Origin: Caulobacter sp031457805
Lineage (GTDB): Bacteria > Pseudomonadota > Alphaproteobacteria > Caulobacterales > Caulobacteraceae
Direction: 5' to 3'
DNA: 64,000 nt
Assembly (NCBI RefSeq): GCF_031457805.1
Contig: NZ_JAVDXI010000001.1
Span: forward strand, 620,001-684,000
Shown: piece by piece, positions 1 through 8,465 of the stretch
Layout: every line of letters begins with the position of its first letter
How positions within the stretch are numbered: the stretch's first letter is position 1
Position numbers and translations under genes: made by a program
Notes under the pieces: model-generated
The model's database searches: none
Told to the model about the DNA's origin: nothing
Seen by the model: only the letters and a program-made list of their open reading frames with translations

Positions 1-1268
1 TCCACGACTGGGGCCTTGAGGGCGCGAAGAAGCGCGGCTGCTGGAATGGCACCAAGGACATCCTGGACGCCGGGCGCGACTGGATCATCGAGAACATGAA
101 GAACTCCGGCCTGCGCGGTCGGGGCGGCGCCGGTTTCTCGACGGGCCTGAAGTGGTCGTTCATGCCCAAGGAAGTGAAGGAAGGTCGTCCTCACTACCTG
201 GTGGTCAACGCCGACGAATCCGAGCCGGGCACCTGCAAGGACCGGGAGATCATGCGGCATGACCCGCACCTCCTGATCGAGGGCTGCCTGATCGCCTCGC
301 GCGCGATGCTGGCCCACGCCTGCTACATCTACATCCGCGGCGAGTACGTCTTCGAGCGCGAGCGCCTGGAAGCGGCGATCAAGCAGGCCTATGAGGCCAA
401 GCTGATCGGCAAGAACAATGTCCATGGCTGGGACTTCGACCTCTACGTCCACCACGGCGCTGGCGCCTATATCTGCGGCGAAGAGACGGCCCTGCTGGAA
501 AGCCTCGAAGGCAAGAAGGGCCAGCCGCGCCTGAAGCCGCCGTTCCCGGCCGGCGCAGGCCTCTACGGCATGCCGACCACTGTGAACAACGTCGAGTCGA
601 TCGCTGTCGCGGGCACGATCCTGCGTCGCGGCGCCGCTTGGTTCGCGGGCTTTGGTCGTCCGAACAACGCCGGCACCAAGCTGTTCTGCGTCTCGGGGCA
701 CGTGAACCTGCCCTGCAACGTCGAAGAAGCGATGAGCATCCCGTTCCGCCAACTGGTCGAGGACCACTGCGGCGGCATTCGCGGCGGCTGGGGTAACCTG
801 AAGGCCGTCATCCCGGGCGGCTCTTCGGTGCCGATGATCCCCGCTGAGCAGTGCGAAGACCTGCCGATGGACTTCGACGCCTTGCGAAATCTGAAGTCGG
901 GCCTGGGCACCGCCGCTGTCATCGTGATGGACAAGGACACTGACCTTGTCCGCGCCATCGCTCGTCTGTCGTACTTCTACAAGCACGAGAGCTGTGGCCA
1001 GTGCACGCCTTGCCGTGAAGGCACCGGCTGGATGTGGCGCGTCATGGAACGCATGGTCACCGGCGAGGCCGATCCGAAAGAGATCGACACCCTGCTGGAC
1101 GTCACGACCCAGGTCGAAGGTCACACCATCTGCGCCCTGGGCGATGCGGCCGCCTGGCCGATCCAGGGCCTGTTCCGTCACTTCCGCCATGAGGTGGAGG
1201 AGCGGATCGCTTCCTATCGTAGCGGTCGCCTGCACGTGCAGGGCGCCAAGCTGATCGCGGCGGAGTAA
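1..1268 (+). CDS. nuoF: NADH-quinone oxidoreductase subunit F (5' end outside window)
   Basis: This is the NADH- and FMN-binding subunit of respiratory complex I, which takes electrons from NADH on the cytoplasmic arm. The frame is open from base 3 with no start codon of its own: the first codons read HDWGLEGAKKRG, typical NuoF sequence about 80-90 residues in, so the gene begins upstream of the window. The FMN/NADH site is visible as GLRGRGGAGF (nt 105-134) and the GAGAYICGEETALL stretch. Three ligands of the N3 [4Fe-4S] cluster lie in ESCGQCTPCREG (nt 987-1022), and the fourth lies in GHTICALGD further on. The TAA stop is five bases before nuoG, so this is one operon. Identification is certain; only the 5' end is missing. 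Confidence 0.97.
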   Translation, partial: HDWGLEGAKKRGCWNGTKDILDAGRDWIIENMKNSGLRGRGGAGFSTGLKWSFMPKEVKEGRPHYLVVNADESEPGTCKDREIMRHDPHLLIEGCLIASRAMLAHACYIYIRGEYVFERERLEAAIKQAYEAKLIGKNNVHGWDFDLYVHHGAGAYICGEETALLESLEGKKGQPRLKPPFPAGAGLYGMPTTVNNVESIAVAGTILRRGAAWFAGFGRPNNAGTKLFCVSGHVNLPCNVEEAMSIPFRQLVEDHCGGIRGGWGNLKAVIPGGSSVPMIPAEQCEDLPMDFDALRNLKSGLGTAAVIVMDKDTDLVRAIARLSYFYKHESCGQCTPCREGTGWMWRVMERMVTGEADPKEIDTLLDVTTQVEGHTICALGDAAAWPIQGLFRHFRHEVEERIASYRSGRLHVQGAKLIAAE

Positions 1269-1273
1269 CAAGA

Positions 1274-3334
1274 ATGGCAATCGCCAAGGTCAATGGCGTC
1301 GAGGTCGAGTTCGAACCCGGCATGACGGTTCTGCAGGTGGCGGAGCTGGCCGGGGAAGAGATCCCGCGCTTCTGCTATCACGAACGCCTGTCCATCGCCG
1401 GCAACTGCCGGATGTGTCTGGTTGAAGTGAAGCCCGGCCCGCCGAAGCCGCAGGCCTCGTGCGCCCTGCCGGCAGCCGAGGGTCAGGAGATCTTCACCAA
1501 GACTCCGATGGTCAAGAAGGCCCGGGAAGGGGTGATGGAGTTCCTGCTCATCAACCACCCGCTGGACTGCCCGATCTGTGACCAGGGCGGCGAGTGCGAC
1601 CTGCAGGACCAGGCGGTTGGCTACGGCCGTGACGACAGCCGCTACGAAGAGAACAAGCGCGCCGTCGAAGAAAAATCGATGGGCCCTCTCATCAAGACCG
1701 TGATGACGCGCTGCATCCAGTGCACGCGCTGCGTCCGCTTCATCACCGAGGTCGCCGGCTCGCCCGAGATCGGCCTGATCTCGCGCGGCGAAGACGTTGA
1801 AATCACGACCTATCTAGGCGCGGCGGTGACCTCGGAGCTGAGCGCCAACGTCATCGACCTGTGCCCGGTCGGCGCCCTGACCTCCAAGCCCTACGCCTTC
1901 GAAGCCCGTCCGTGGGAGCTGAAGAAGACCGAAAGCGTCGACGTCATGGACGCCCTGGGCTCCTCGATCCGCGTCGACGCGCGTGGCGCGGCTGTGCTGC
2001 GCGTGCTTCCGCGCATCAATGACGAGGTCAACGAGGAATGGATCTCGGACAAGACCCGTTATGCGGTCGACGGCCTGGGCCGTCAGCGTCTTGACCGTCC
2101 GTATGTCCGCGTCGGCGGCAAGCTGAAGTCGGCGACCTGGGCCGAAGCCTTTGCAGCCATCGCCGCCAAGATCGGGGCGACGGCTCCGGAACGCATTGGC
2201 GTGATCGCCGGCGACCTGCAGGACGCCGAAAGCCTGAAGGCGACCAAGGACCTCTTCACCGCCCTGGGCGTGAAGAACCTCGACAGCCGTCAGGATGGTT
2301 CGACCCTGGGCGCGGGTCCGCGCGAGGGCTGGCTGTTCAACTCGACCATCGCCGGCATCGAAAACGCCGATGTGGTGCTGTTCGTCGGCGCCAACCCGCG
2401 TCTTGAGGCGCCGGTGCTCAACGCCCGCTTCCGCAAGCAATGGCTGGCCGGCAAGACCCGCTTCGGCGTGATCGGGGAACAGGCCGATCTGACTTTCGGC
2501 TACGACTATCTCGGCGCCGGCGCCAAGACGCTGTCGGGCCTGGCCAAGAGCAAGAACGACTTCGTCGCCGCCCTGAAGGCCGCCGAACGCCCGGCGATCA
2601 TCATCGGCCAGGGCGCGCTGGCGCGCGCCGACGGCGCGGCGGTTCTGAAGGCCGCTGCGGGCCTCGCCAAGACCATGAAGGTTGTCCGCGAAGGCTGGAA
2701 CGGCTGGAACGTGCTGCACACCGCCGCCGCCCGCGTGGCCGGCCTCGACATGGGCTTCGTCCCGGCCGAGGGTGGCCTTGCGACCCCCGACATGCTCAAG
2801 CCCGGCGCGCTGGACGTGCTGTTCCTGCTGGGCGCCGACGAGTGCGAAACCGCCGCGTCGGACGCCTTCAAGATCTATCTCGGCACCCATGGCGACAACG
2901 GGGCCCACAAGGCGGACGTGATCCTGCCGGGGGCGGCCTATACTGAAAAGAACGGCCTCTATGTGAACATGGAAGGGCGCGTCCAGATGGGCCGCCGCGC
3001 CGTGTTCCCGAAGGGCGAGGCCAAGGAAGACTGGTCGATCCTGCGGGCGCTGTCCGAGGTGCTGGGTCACAAGCTGCCTTACGACAGCCTGGACCAACTG
3101 CGCGCCAAGCTCTTTGCCGATCACCCGACCTTCGGTCAGATCGACTACGCGCCGGGCTCGGTGGCCACTTCGTTCGACGTCGGCGCTCTGGGCGCTGATG
3201 GTGAGGTCTCGGACGCGCCGTTCGAAAGCCCGATCAAGGCCTTCCACCTGACCAACCCCATCGCGCGCGCCAGCGTGACCATGGCCGAGTGCGCGGCCGT
3301 GGCCTCGGGCGCCGCCAAGATCGCGGCGGAGTAG
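1274..3334 (+). CDS. nuoG: NADH-quinone oxidoreductase subunit G
   Basis: NuoG is the large iron-sulfur subunit of the complex I peripheral arm and passes electrons along a chain of Fe-S clusters. The 686-residue product has the expected order. An N-terminal [2Fe-2S] ferredoxin domain carries CYHERLSIAGNCRMC. The His/Cys-liganded cluster follows (HPLDCPICDQGGECDLQD), then the [4Fe-4S] motif TRCIQCTRC with its distal IDLCPVGAL. A molybdopterin-oxidoreductase-like C-terminal domain, non-catalytic in complex I, completes it. The length fits alphaproteobacterial NuoG. The ATG is five bases after nuoF, and the next gene, nuoH, starts four bases after the stop. Nothing looks damaged. Confidence 0.97.
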   Translation: MAIAKVNGVEVEFEPGMTVLQVAELAGEEIPRFCYHERLSIAGNCRMCLVEVKPGPPKPQASCALPAAEGQEIFTKTPMVKKAREGVMEFLLINHPLDCPICDQGGECDLQDQAVGYGRDDSRYEENKRAVEEKSMGPLIKTVMTRCIQCTRCVRFITEVAGSPEIGLISRGEDVEITTYLGAAVTSELSANVIDLCPVGALTSKPYAFEARPWELKKTESVDVMDALGSSIRVDARGAAVLRVLPRINDEVNEEWISDKTRYAVDGLGRQRLDRPYVRVGGKLKSATWAEAFAAIAAKIGATAPERIGVIAGDLQDAESLKATKDLFTALGVKNLDSRQDGSTLGAGPREGWLFNSTIAGIENADVVLFVGANPRLEAPVLNARFRKQWLAGKTRFGVIGEQADLTFGYDYLGAGAKTLSGLAKSKNDFVAALKAAERPAIIIGQGALARADGAAVLKAAAGLAKTMKVVREGWNGWNVLHTAAARVAGLDMGFVPAEGGLATPDMLKPGALDVLFLLGADECETAASDAFKIYLGTHGDNGAHKADVILPGAAYTEKNGLYVNMEGRVQMGRRAVFPKGEAKEDWSILRALSEVLGHKLPYDSLDQLRAKLFADHPTFGQIDYAPGSVATSFDVGALGADGEVSDAPFESPIKAFHLTNPIARASVTMAECAAVASGAAKIAAE

Positions 3335-3338
3335 GCCG

Positions 3339-4412
3339 ATGCAAGCGTTCTTCGCCAACCCCGCCGTCTCCTGGACCCTGCTGACCACCGGCGGGATCCT
3401 GCTGGTCGTGATCTGGGTGCTGCTGAGCCTGGCGTTCCTGCTGCTGGCCGACCGCAAGATCTGGGCCGGCGTCCAGATGCGCAAAGGCCCGAACGTCGTG
3501 GGCCCGTTCGGCCTCCTGCAGTCCTTCGCCGACTTCTTCAAGTTCGTGCTGAAGGAGATCGTGATCCCCGCCGGCGCCGACAAGGTCGTCTTCATCCTGG
3601 CGCCGCTGATCAGCCTGATCCTGGCCTTCGTGGGCTGGGCCGTGGTGCCGTTCGCGCCGGGCTGGGTCGTCTCGAACCTCAACGTCGGCATTCTCTACCT
3701 GCTGGCGATGAGCTCGCTGGGCGTCTACGGCATCATCATGGGCGGCTGGGCTTCGAACTCGAAGTATCCGTTCCTGGGCGCTTTGCGCTCCGCGGCTCAG
3801 ATGGTTTCCTATGAAGTCTCGATCGGCCTGATCATCATCACGGTGATTCTGCTGGCCGGCTCGATGAACCTGTCGACCATCGTCGAAAAGCAGTCGGGCT
3901 GGATCTGGAACTGGAACGTCTTTGGCGGCGCCGGGCTGAATAACCTGATCCTGCTGCCGGTCATGGTCGTGGCCATGGGCATGTTCTACATCTCGGCCCT
4001 GGCCGAGACGAACCGCCCGCCTTTCGACCTGCCAGAAGCCGAGTCGGAACTCGTGGCCGGCTATCAGGTCGAGTACAGCTCGACGCCGTACCTGCTGTTC
4101 ATGGTCGCCGAGTATTCGAACATCGTCCTGATGTGCGCGATGATCAGCGTCCTGTTCTTTGGCGGCTGGAACCCCGGGTTCCCGACCGATTTCCTGAACA
4201 GCTGGCATCCGTTCGCGGCCAACTTCTTCCTGGCCTTGGTGTTCTACGCAAAGATCTGCTTCTGGTTCTTCATGTTCGCTATGGCGAAGGCCATCGTGCC
4301 TCGCTACCGCTACGACCAACTGATGCGTCTGGGCTGGAAGGTTTTCCTGCCGACGTCGCTGGTGCTGGTTGCTGCGGTCGCCGCCTGGCGTGTGTTCGGT
4401 CCGGCGGCCTGA
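3339..4412 (+). CDS. nuoH: NADH-quinone oxidoreductase subunit H
   Basis: NuoH is the membrane subunit that links the peripheral and membrane arms of complex I and helps form the quinone-binding chamber. The 357-residue product is strongly hydrophobic, with about eight membrane segments. It carries the acidic loop EAESELVAGYQVEYSS (nt 4036-4083) and the ETNRPPFDLPEAE stretch that are hallmarks of the family. The ATG at 3339 follows the nuoG stop by four bases. The TGA stop overlaps the ATG of a small lipoprotein gene (TGATG), which puts a non-canonical gene inside the nuo operon. Confidence 0.97.
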   Translation: MQAFFANPAVSWTLLTTGGILLVVIWVLLSLAFLLLADRKIWAGVQMRKGPNVVGPFGLLQSFADFFKFVLKEIVIPAGADKVVFILAPLISLILAFVGWAVVPFAPGWVVSNLNVGILYLLAMSSLGVYGIIMGGWASNSKYPFLGALRSAAQMVSYEVSIGLIIITVILLAGSMNLSTIVEKQSGWIWNWNVFGGAGLNNLILLPVMVVAMGMFYISALAETNRPPFDLPEAESELVAGYQVEYSSTPYLLFMVAEYSNIVLMCAMISVLFFGGWNPGFPTDFLNSWHPFAANFFLALVFYAKICFWFFMFAMAKAIVPRYRYDQLMRLGWKVFLPTSLVLVAAVAAWRVFGPAA

Positions 4413-4651
4413 TGCGCCAGACCACGATCCTGGCCTTGACCCTAGTGGGCGCCGCCCTGGCGGCCTGCCAGGCGGTCTCGGCTCCGGATCGATCGTATTC
4501 CCTCGGTGACGGCGTCGTCAGCTATGACGATCTCCGACGCGAGGGCGACAAGTGCAAGGCTTCGGGTGGAACCATCCGGGCCAAGCAGGACGGGGGAGAC
4601 CCCGCCCAGCTATCGAACTACACCTGCGTCATTCCCCGGACCGGGAAATGA
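4412..4651 (+). CDS. Small predicted lipoprotein inside the nuo operon
   Basis: A 79-codon gene whose ATG overlaps the nuoH stop (TGATG). The N-terminus is a lipoprotein signal: MRQ, a hydrophobic run, then the lipobox LAAC with Cys19 as the predicted lipidated residue. The mature part of about 60 residues is polar, contains two more cysteines (in DKCKASGG and YTCVIP) and has no domain I recognise. It is translationally coupled to the complex I genes upstream and to a second lipoprotein gene downstream (ATGA overlap). A role in complex I assembly or simple co-expression are both possible. The gene call is good; the function is unknown. Confidence 0.8.
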   Translation: MRQTTILALTLVGAALAACQAVSAPDRSYSLGDGVVSYDDLRREGDKCKASGGTIRAKQDGGDPAQLSNYTCVIPRTGK

Positions 4652-4872
4652 GGCGGGCTGCTCTGGGGATTGCAGCTGTCGGCTTTCTGGCCGGGTGCTC
4701 GACCTGGAGCGAAAGCATTCCGCGGCCGCCGGAGCGGACGCTTGAGGACAAGGTCGAGGCGCGCCGCAAGGCTGACGACAAGACTCGAAAGTGCGTCCTC
4801 GAGCAGACGTTGCGGCGGCAGCAAAAAGAGCAGGGTAGGGACGTCCGTCCCCTCCCTAAGGAAAAGTGTTAG
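4648..4872 (+). CDS. Second small predicted lipoprotein inside the nuo operon
   Basis: A 74-codon gene whose ATG overlaps the stop of the preceding lipoprotein gene (ATGA, 4648-4651). The N-terminus MRRAALGIAAVGFLAGC ends in the lipobox FLAGC, with Cys17 as the lipid-attachment residue. The rest is highly charged, rich in Arg, Lys, Glu and Gln, probably helical (RTLEDKVEARRKADDKTRK), and ends in a C-terminal cysteine (KEKC). It resembles no family I know by name. nuoI begins ten bases after the stop, so the pair sits in the middle of the complex I transcript. Frame, lipobox and overlap support a real gene. Confidence 0.78.
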   Translation: MRRAALGIAAVGFLAGCSTWSESIPRPPERTLEDKVEARRKADDKTRKCVLEQTLRRQQKEQGRDVRPLPKEKC

Positions 4873-4882
4873 GAGAGCTCTG

Positions 4883-5374
4883 GTGTTCCAGCGCATCACT
4901 CAGGCGGTCAAGGGCGCGGCCCTTCTGGACTTCGCGGGCGCGTTCGGCCTGGCCATGAAGTATATGGTCGCGCCGAAGAAGACCGTGATCTATCCGAACG
5001 AGCGCAATCCGCAGTCGCCCCGTTTCCGCGGTGAGCACGCCCTGCGCCGCTATCCGTCGGGTGAAGAGCGTTGCATCGCCTGCAAGCTCTGCGAAGCCAT
5101 CTGCCCAGCGCAAGCGATCACCATCGAGGCCGAACCGCGCGAGGACGGCAGCCGCCGGACGACCCGCTACGACATCGACATGGTCAAATGCATCTACTGC
5201 GGCCTGTGCCAGGAGGCATGCCCGGTGGACGCGATCGTCGAGGGCCCGAACACCGAGTTCGCGACCGAGACCCGCGAAGAGCTCTACTACGACAAGGAAC
5301 GCCTTCTCGATAACGGCGACCGTTGGGAACGCCTGATCGCGAAGAATCTGGAGTTGGACGCGCCGTACCGCTAA
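4883..5374 (+). CDS. nuoI: NADH-quinone oxidoreductase subunit I
   Basis: NuoI carries the two [4Fe-4S] clusters (N6a and N6b) that deliver electrons towards the quinone site. Both ligand sets are present: CIACKLCEAICP and CIYCGLCQEACP. The start is taken as GTG at 4883 because it follows AGGAGAG (4871-4877) at good spacing and gives VFQRITQAVKGA, the normal family N-terminus; the open frame upstream is non-homologous. The product has 163 residues, the usual size for alphaproteobacterial NuoI. An 82-base gap to nuoJ follows, the longest within this operon. Confidence 0.96.
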   Translation: MFQRITQAVKGAALLDFAGAFGLAMKYMVAPKKTVIYPNERNPQSPRFRGEHALRRYPSGEERCIACKLCEAICPAQAITIEAEPREDGSRRTTRYDIDMVKCIYCGLCQEACPVDAIVEGPNTEFATETREELYYDKERLLDNGDRWERLIAKNLELDAPYR

Positions 5375-5456
5375 AGACGGGGCCGAATCCGGGGTAGGCG
5401 GCGCGTCACACGGCGCGCCGTTGTTGGACTTAAGATTTCAGGGGAGCCCAGGGCCA

Positions 5457-6074
5457 ATGCCCGTGCAGGCGATCGCATTTTATCTACTGGCTTTCGTGAC
5501 CATAGCGGCGGGTCTCCTCGTCGTGTCGGCGCGTAACCCGGTGCACTCGGTGCTCTTCCTGATCACCGCCTTCTTCTCGGCCGCTGGTCTCTTCGTCCTG
5601 CTTGGCGCGGAGTTCCTGGCGATGCTGCTGGTCGTCGTTTATGTCGGCGCGGTCGCGGTGCTCTTCCTCTTCGTCGTCATGATGCTGGATGTGGACTTCG
5701 CCGAGCTTCGCCAAGGCTTCGTGCAGTACCTGCCCTTCGGCGGCGTGATCGCCTTGGTCATCGCCACGGAGATGGTGATGGTCGTCGCGGCTGTGGCTAC
5801 GAACGGAGCCGCCGCGAAGAACGCTCTGCCGAACGCTTCGCCGGGCGGAGTTCCCAACACCGAAGCGATCGGTCGGGTGCTCTACACCGACTATGTCTTC
5901 TTCTTCCAACTGGCGGGCCTGGTGCTGCTGGTCGCCATGATCGGCGCCATCGTCCTGACCTTGCGCCACAAGCCGGGCGTCAAGCGCCAGGACATCGGCA
6001 AGCAGGTCGCCCGCACGCCCAAGACCGGCATGGAGCTGGTTCAGATCAAGCCGGGTGAGGGGATCTCCGAATGA
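5457..6074 (+). CDS. nuoJ: NADH-quinone oxidoreductase subunit J
   Basis: NuoJ is a five-helix membrane subunit of complex I whose third helix takes part in coupling electron transfer to proton pumping. The 205-residue product is hydrophobic, with the family stretch LLVVVYVGAVAVLFLFVVMM in its middle. The frame also opens at a TTG 36 bases earlier, but ATG 5457 gives the standard N-terminus MPVQAIAFYLLAF and is preceded by a purine-rich AGGGGAG. The C-terminus carries a soluble tail of about 40 residues. The stop overlaps the nuoK start (ATGA). Confidence 0.95.
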   Translation: MPVQAIAFYLLAFVTIAAGLLVVSARNPVHSVLFLITAFFSAAGLFVLLGAEFLAMLLVVVYVGAVAVLFLFVVMMLDVDFAELRQGFVQYLPFGGVIALVIATEMVMVVAAVATNGAAAKNALPNASPGGVPNTEAIGRVLYTDYVFFFQLAGLVLLVAMIGAIVLTLRHKPGVKRQDIGKQVARTPKTGMELVQIKPGEGISE

Positions 6075-6376
6075 TCGGCCTGCCGCACTATCTCGTCGTC
6101 GCCGCGATCCTGTTCACGATCGGCGTCTTCGGCATCTTCGTGAACCGCAAGAACGTCATCGTCATCCTGATGTCGATCGAACTGATCCTTCTGGCGGTGA
6201 ACATCAACCTCGTGGCGTTCTCGGCCTATCTGCACGACGTGGCGGGCCAGATCTTCGCGATGTTCGTCCTGACCGTCGCCGCCGCCGAGGCGGCCGTGGG
6301 TCTGGCGATCCTCGTCACCTTCTTCCGCAACCGCGGCGATATCGCGGTTGACGACGCCAGCATGATGAAGGGCTAA
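6071..6376 (+). CDS. nuoK: NADH-quinone oxidoreductase subunit K
   Basis: NuoK is a small three-helix antiporter-like membrane subunit of complex I. The 101-residue product has the family length and the conserved glutamates in its second and third helices, in MSIELILLAVNIN and AAAEAAVGLAIL, which sit on the proton path. The ATG overlaps the nuoJ stop. nuoL follows after eight bases. No anomaly was seen. Confidence 0.96.
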   Translation: MIGLPHYLVVAAILFTIGVFGIFVNRKNVIVILMSIELILLAVNINLVAFSAYLHDVAGQIFAMFVLTVAAAEAAVGLAILVTFFRNRGDIAVDDASMMKG

Positions 6377-6384
6377 GCGACGTC

Positions 6385-8451
6385 ATGCAGACGCTTGTCA
6401 CCATTCTCGTTTTCGCGCCGATCATCGCCGCGGCGATCGCCGGCCTGTTCGGCCGTCGCATCGGCAATGTCGCATCGCAGTCGGTCACGACCGGCGCGCT
6501 GATCCTGTCGTGCGCGCTGTCCTGGTACACGTTCAGCCAGTGGACCTGGGGGCACATGGAGGCCTTTACGGTCAACCTGTTGCCATTCATCCACATCGGC
6601 GACTTCCAGGCCAACTGGGCGATCCGCATCGACGCCCTGTCGGCGACCATGCTGATCGTGGTCACGACGGTCTCGGCCCTCGTGCACATCTATTCCTGGG
6701 GCTACATGGCCGAGGACGACAGCAAGCCGCGCTTCTTCGCGTACCTGTCGCTCTTCACCTTCGCCATGCTGTCGCTGGTCACCGCCGCCGACTTCATGCA
6801 GCTGTTCTTCGGCTGGGAAGGCGTGGGTCTGGCCTCGTACCTGCTGATCGGCTTCTGGTTCAAGAAGCCCTCGGCTAGCGCCGCCGCCATCAAGGCCTTC
6901 GTCGTCAACCGCGTCGGCGACTTCGGTTTCGCGCTCGGCATCATGACCACCTACTGGGCGTTCGGCACGATCCAGTTCGCCGAGCTGTTCCCGCTGATCC
7001 AGGCCAACGCCGGCAAGACCTGGGAATTCGCCGGTCACCTGTGGCCGCTGATGGATATCGCCTGCTTCCTGCTGTTCATCGGCGCGATGGGCAAGTCGGC
7101 GCAGTTCTTCCTGCACACCTGGCTGCCCGACGCCATGGAAGGCCCGACCCCGGTGTCGGCCCTGATCCACGCGGCCACCATGGTGACCGCTGGCGTCTAC
7201 ATGCTGTGCCTGCTGTCGCCGATGTTCGAATACGCCCCCGTGGCTAAGAACATCGTCACGGTCATCGGCGCGGTGACGGCCCTGTTCGCCGCCACGGTCG
7301 GCCTGACCCAGAACGACATCAAGCGCGTGATCGCCTACTCGACCTGCTCGCAGCTGGGCTACATGTTCTTCGCGGCCGGCGTCGGCGCCTATCAGGCGGC
7401 GATGTTCCACCTGTTCACGCACGCCTTCTTCAAGGCGCTGCTGTTCCTGGGCGCCGGTTCGGTGATCCACGGCATGCACCACGAGCAGGACATGCGTCGT
7501 TACGGCGCCCTGGCCAAGCTGCTGCCGGTGACCTTCATCGCCATGACGATCGGTACGATCGCCATCACGGGCCTTGGCTTCCCGCCTCTGCACTTGGGCT
7601 TCGCCGGCTTCTACTCGAAGGACACCATCATTGAGGCGGCGTTCGCCGCTGGCGGCCATAACGCCTTGGCCATGTTCGCCTGGGTGATCGGCGTGCTCGT
7701 CGCGGGCCTGACCTCGTTCTACTCTTGGCGCTTGGCCTTCTTCACCTTCAACGGCACGGCGCGCTGGGGCCATGACGCCCACGGCCACGATGATCACGCG
7801 CATGCGGCGCACGGTCACGACAACCATGCCCACGGTCACGACGATCATGCCCATGACGATCACGGTCATGGTCACGACCACAAGCCGCACGAAAGCCCTT
7901 GGGTGATGCTGTTCCCGCTGGTCGTGCTGTCGATCGGCGCGGTCGCCGCCGGCTTCGTCTTCACCGGCTACTTCGTCGGCCACCACCAGGAAGAGTTCTG
8001 GCGCGGCGCCATCTACACCGCCCCGACCAACCACGTGCTGCACGAAGCGCACGAGGTGGCGACCTGGGTGAAGTGGAGCCCGCTCATCGCTTCGCTGATC
8101 GGCCTGCTGATCGCGGTCTATGTCTACCTGATCAAGGGCAATGAGCGCCTGGGCCTGAAGCTGGCCGAGCGCAAGGGTCCGCTGTACGTCTTCTTCTACA
8201 ACAAGTGGTTCTTCGACGAGCTCTACGAGGCCACCTTCGTGCGCTTCGCCAAGTTCCTGGGGGACCTGTTCTGGAAGGGCGGCGACCAGAAGATCATCGA
8301 CGGCCTTGGCCCCGATGGCGTGAGCGCGGTCTCGTATGAGGTCGGCAAGCGCACCGGCAAGCTGCAGACCGGCTATCTCTACCACTACGCGTTTGTCATG
8401 CTGCTCGGCGTCGCCGGCCTGCTGACCTTCGCCCTGTACGCATTCCGTTGA
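6385..8451 (+). CDS. nuoL: NADH-quinone oxidoreductase subunit L, with a His-rich loop
   Basis: NuoL is the distal antiporter-like proton-pumping subunit of complex I and carries the long lateral helix. The 688-residue product has the ND5 core, including AMEGPTPVSALIHAATMVTAG with its conserved lysine and glutamate neighbourhood. Residues about 463-502 (nt 7771-7890) are a low-complexity stretch of His, Asp, Gly and Ala, with 17 histidines in 40 positions. It lies between two membrane segments just after YSWRLAFFTFNG. Such loops are variable in NuoL and could bind divalent metal ions, but no function is shown. The ATG is eight bases after nuoK. Confidence 0.96.
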   Translation: MQTLVTILVFAPIIAAAIAGLFGRRIGNVASQSVTTGALILSCALSWYTFSQWTWGHMEAFTVNLLPFIHIGDFQANWAIRIDALSATMLIVVTTVSALVHIYSWGYMAEDDSKPRFFAYLSLFTFAMLSLVTAADFMQLFFGWEGVGLASYLLIGFWFKKPSASAAAIKAFVVNRVGDFGFALGIMTTYWAFGTIQFAELFPLIQANAGKTWEFAGHLWPLMDIACFLLFIGAMGKSAQFFLHTWLPDAMEGPTPVSALIHAATMVTAGVYMLCLLSPMFEYAPVAKNIVTVIGAVTALFAATVGLTQNDIKRVIAYSTCSQLGYMFFAAGVGAYQAAMFHLFTHAFFKALLFLGAGSVIHGMHHEQDMRRYGALAKLLPVTFIAMTIGTIAITGLGFPPLHLGFAGFYSKDTIIEAAFAAGGHNALAMFAWVIGVLVAGLTSFYSWRLAFFTFNGTARWGHDAHGHDDHAHAAHGHDNHAHGHDDHAHDDHGHGHDHKPHESPWVMLFPLVVLSIGAVAAGFVFTGYFVGHHQEEFWRGAIYTAPTNHVLHEAHEVATWVKWSPLIASLIGLLIAVYVYLIKGNERLGLKLAERKGPLYVFFYNKWFFDELYEATFVRFAKFLGDLFWKGGDQKIIDGLGPDGVSAVSYEVGKRTGKLQTGYLYHYAFVMLLGVAGLLTFALYAFR

Positions 8452-8465
8452 GGGGGACGGAGCTC

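Noticed and set aside
1814..3691. 625-codon open frame on the minus strand across nuoG and nuoH
   Set aside because: It is the antisense shadow of nuoG in very GC-rich DNA. It has a composition rich in Arg, Gly, Ala and His, no start signal and no family resemblance.
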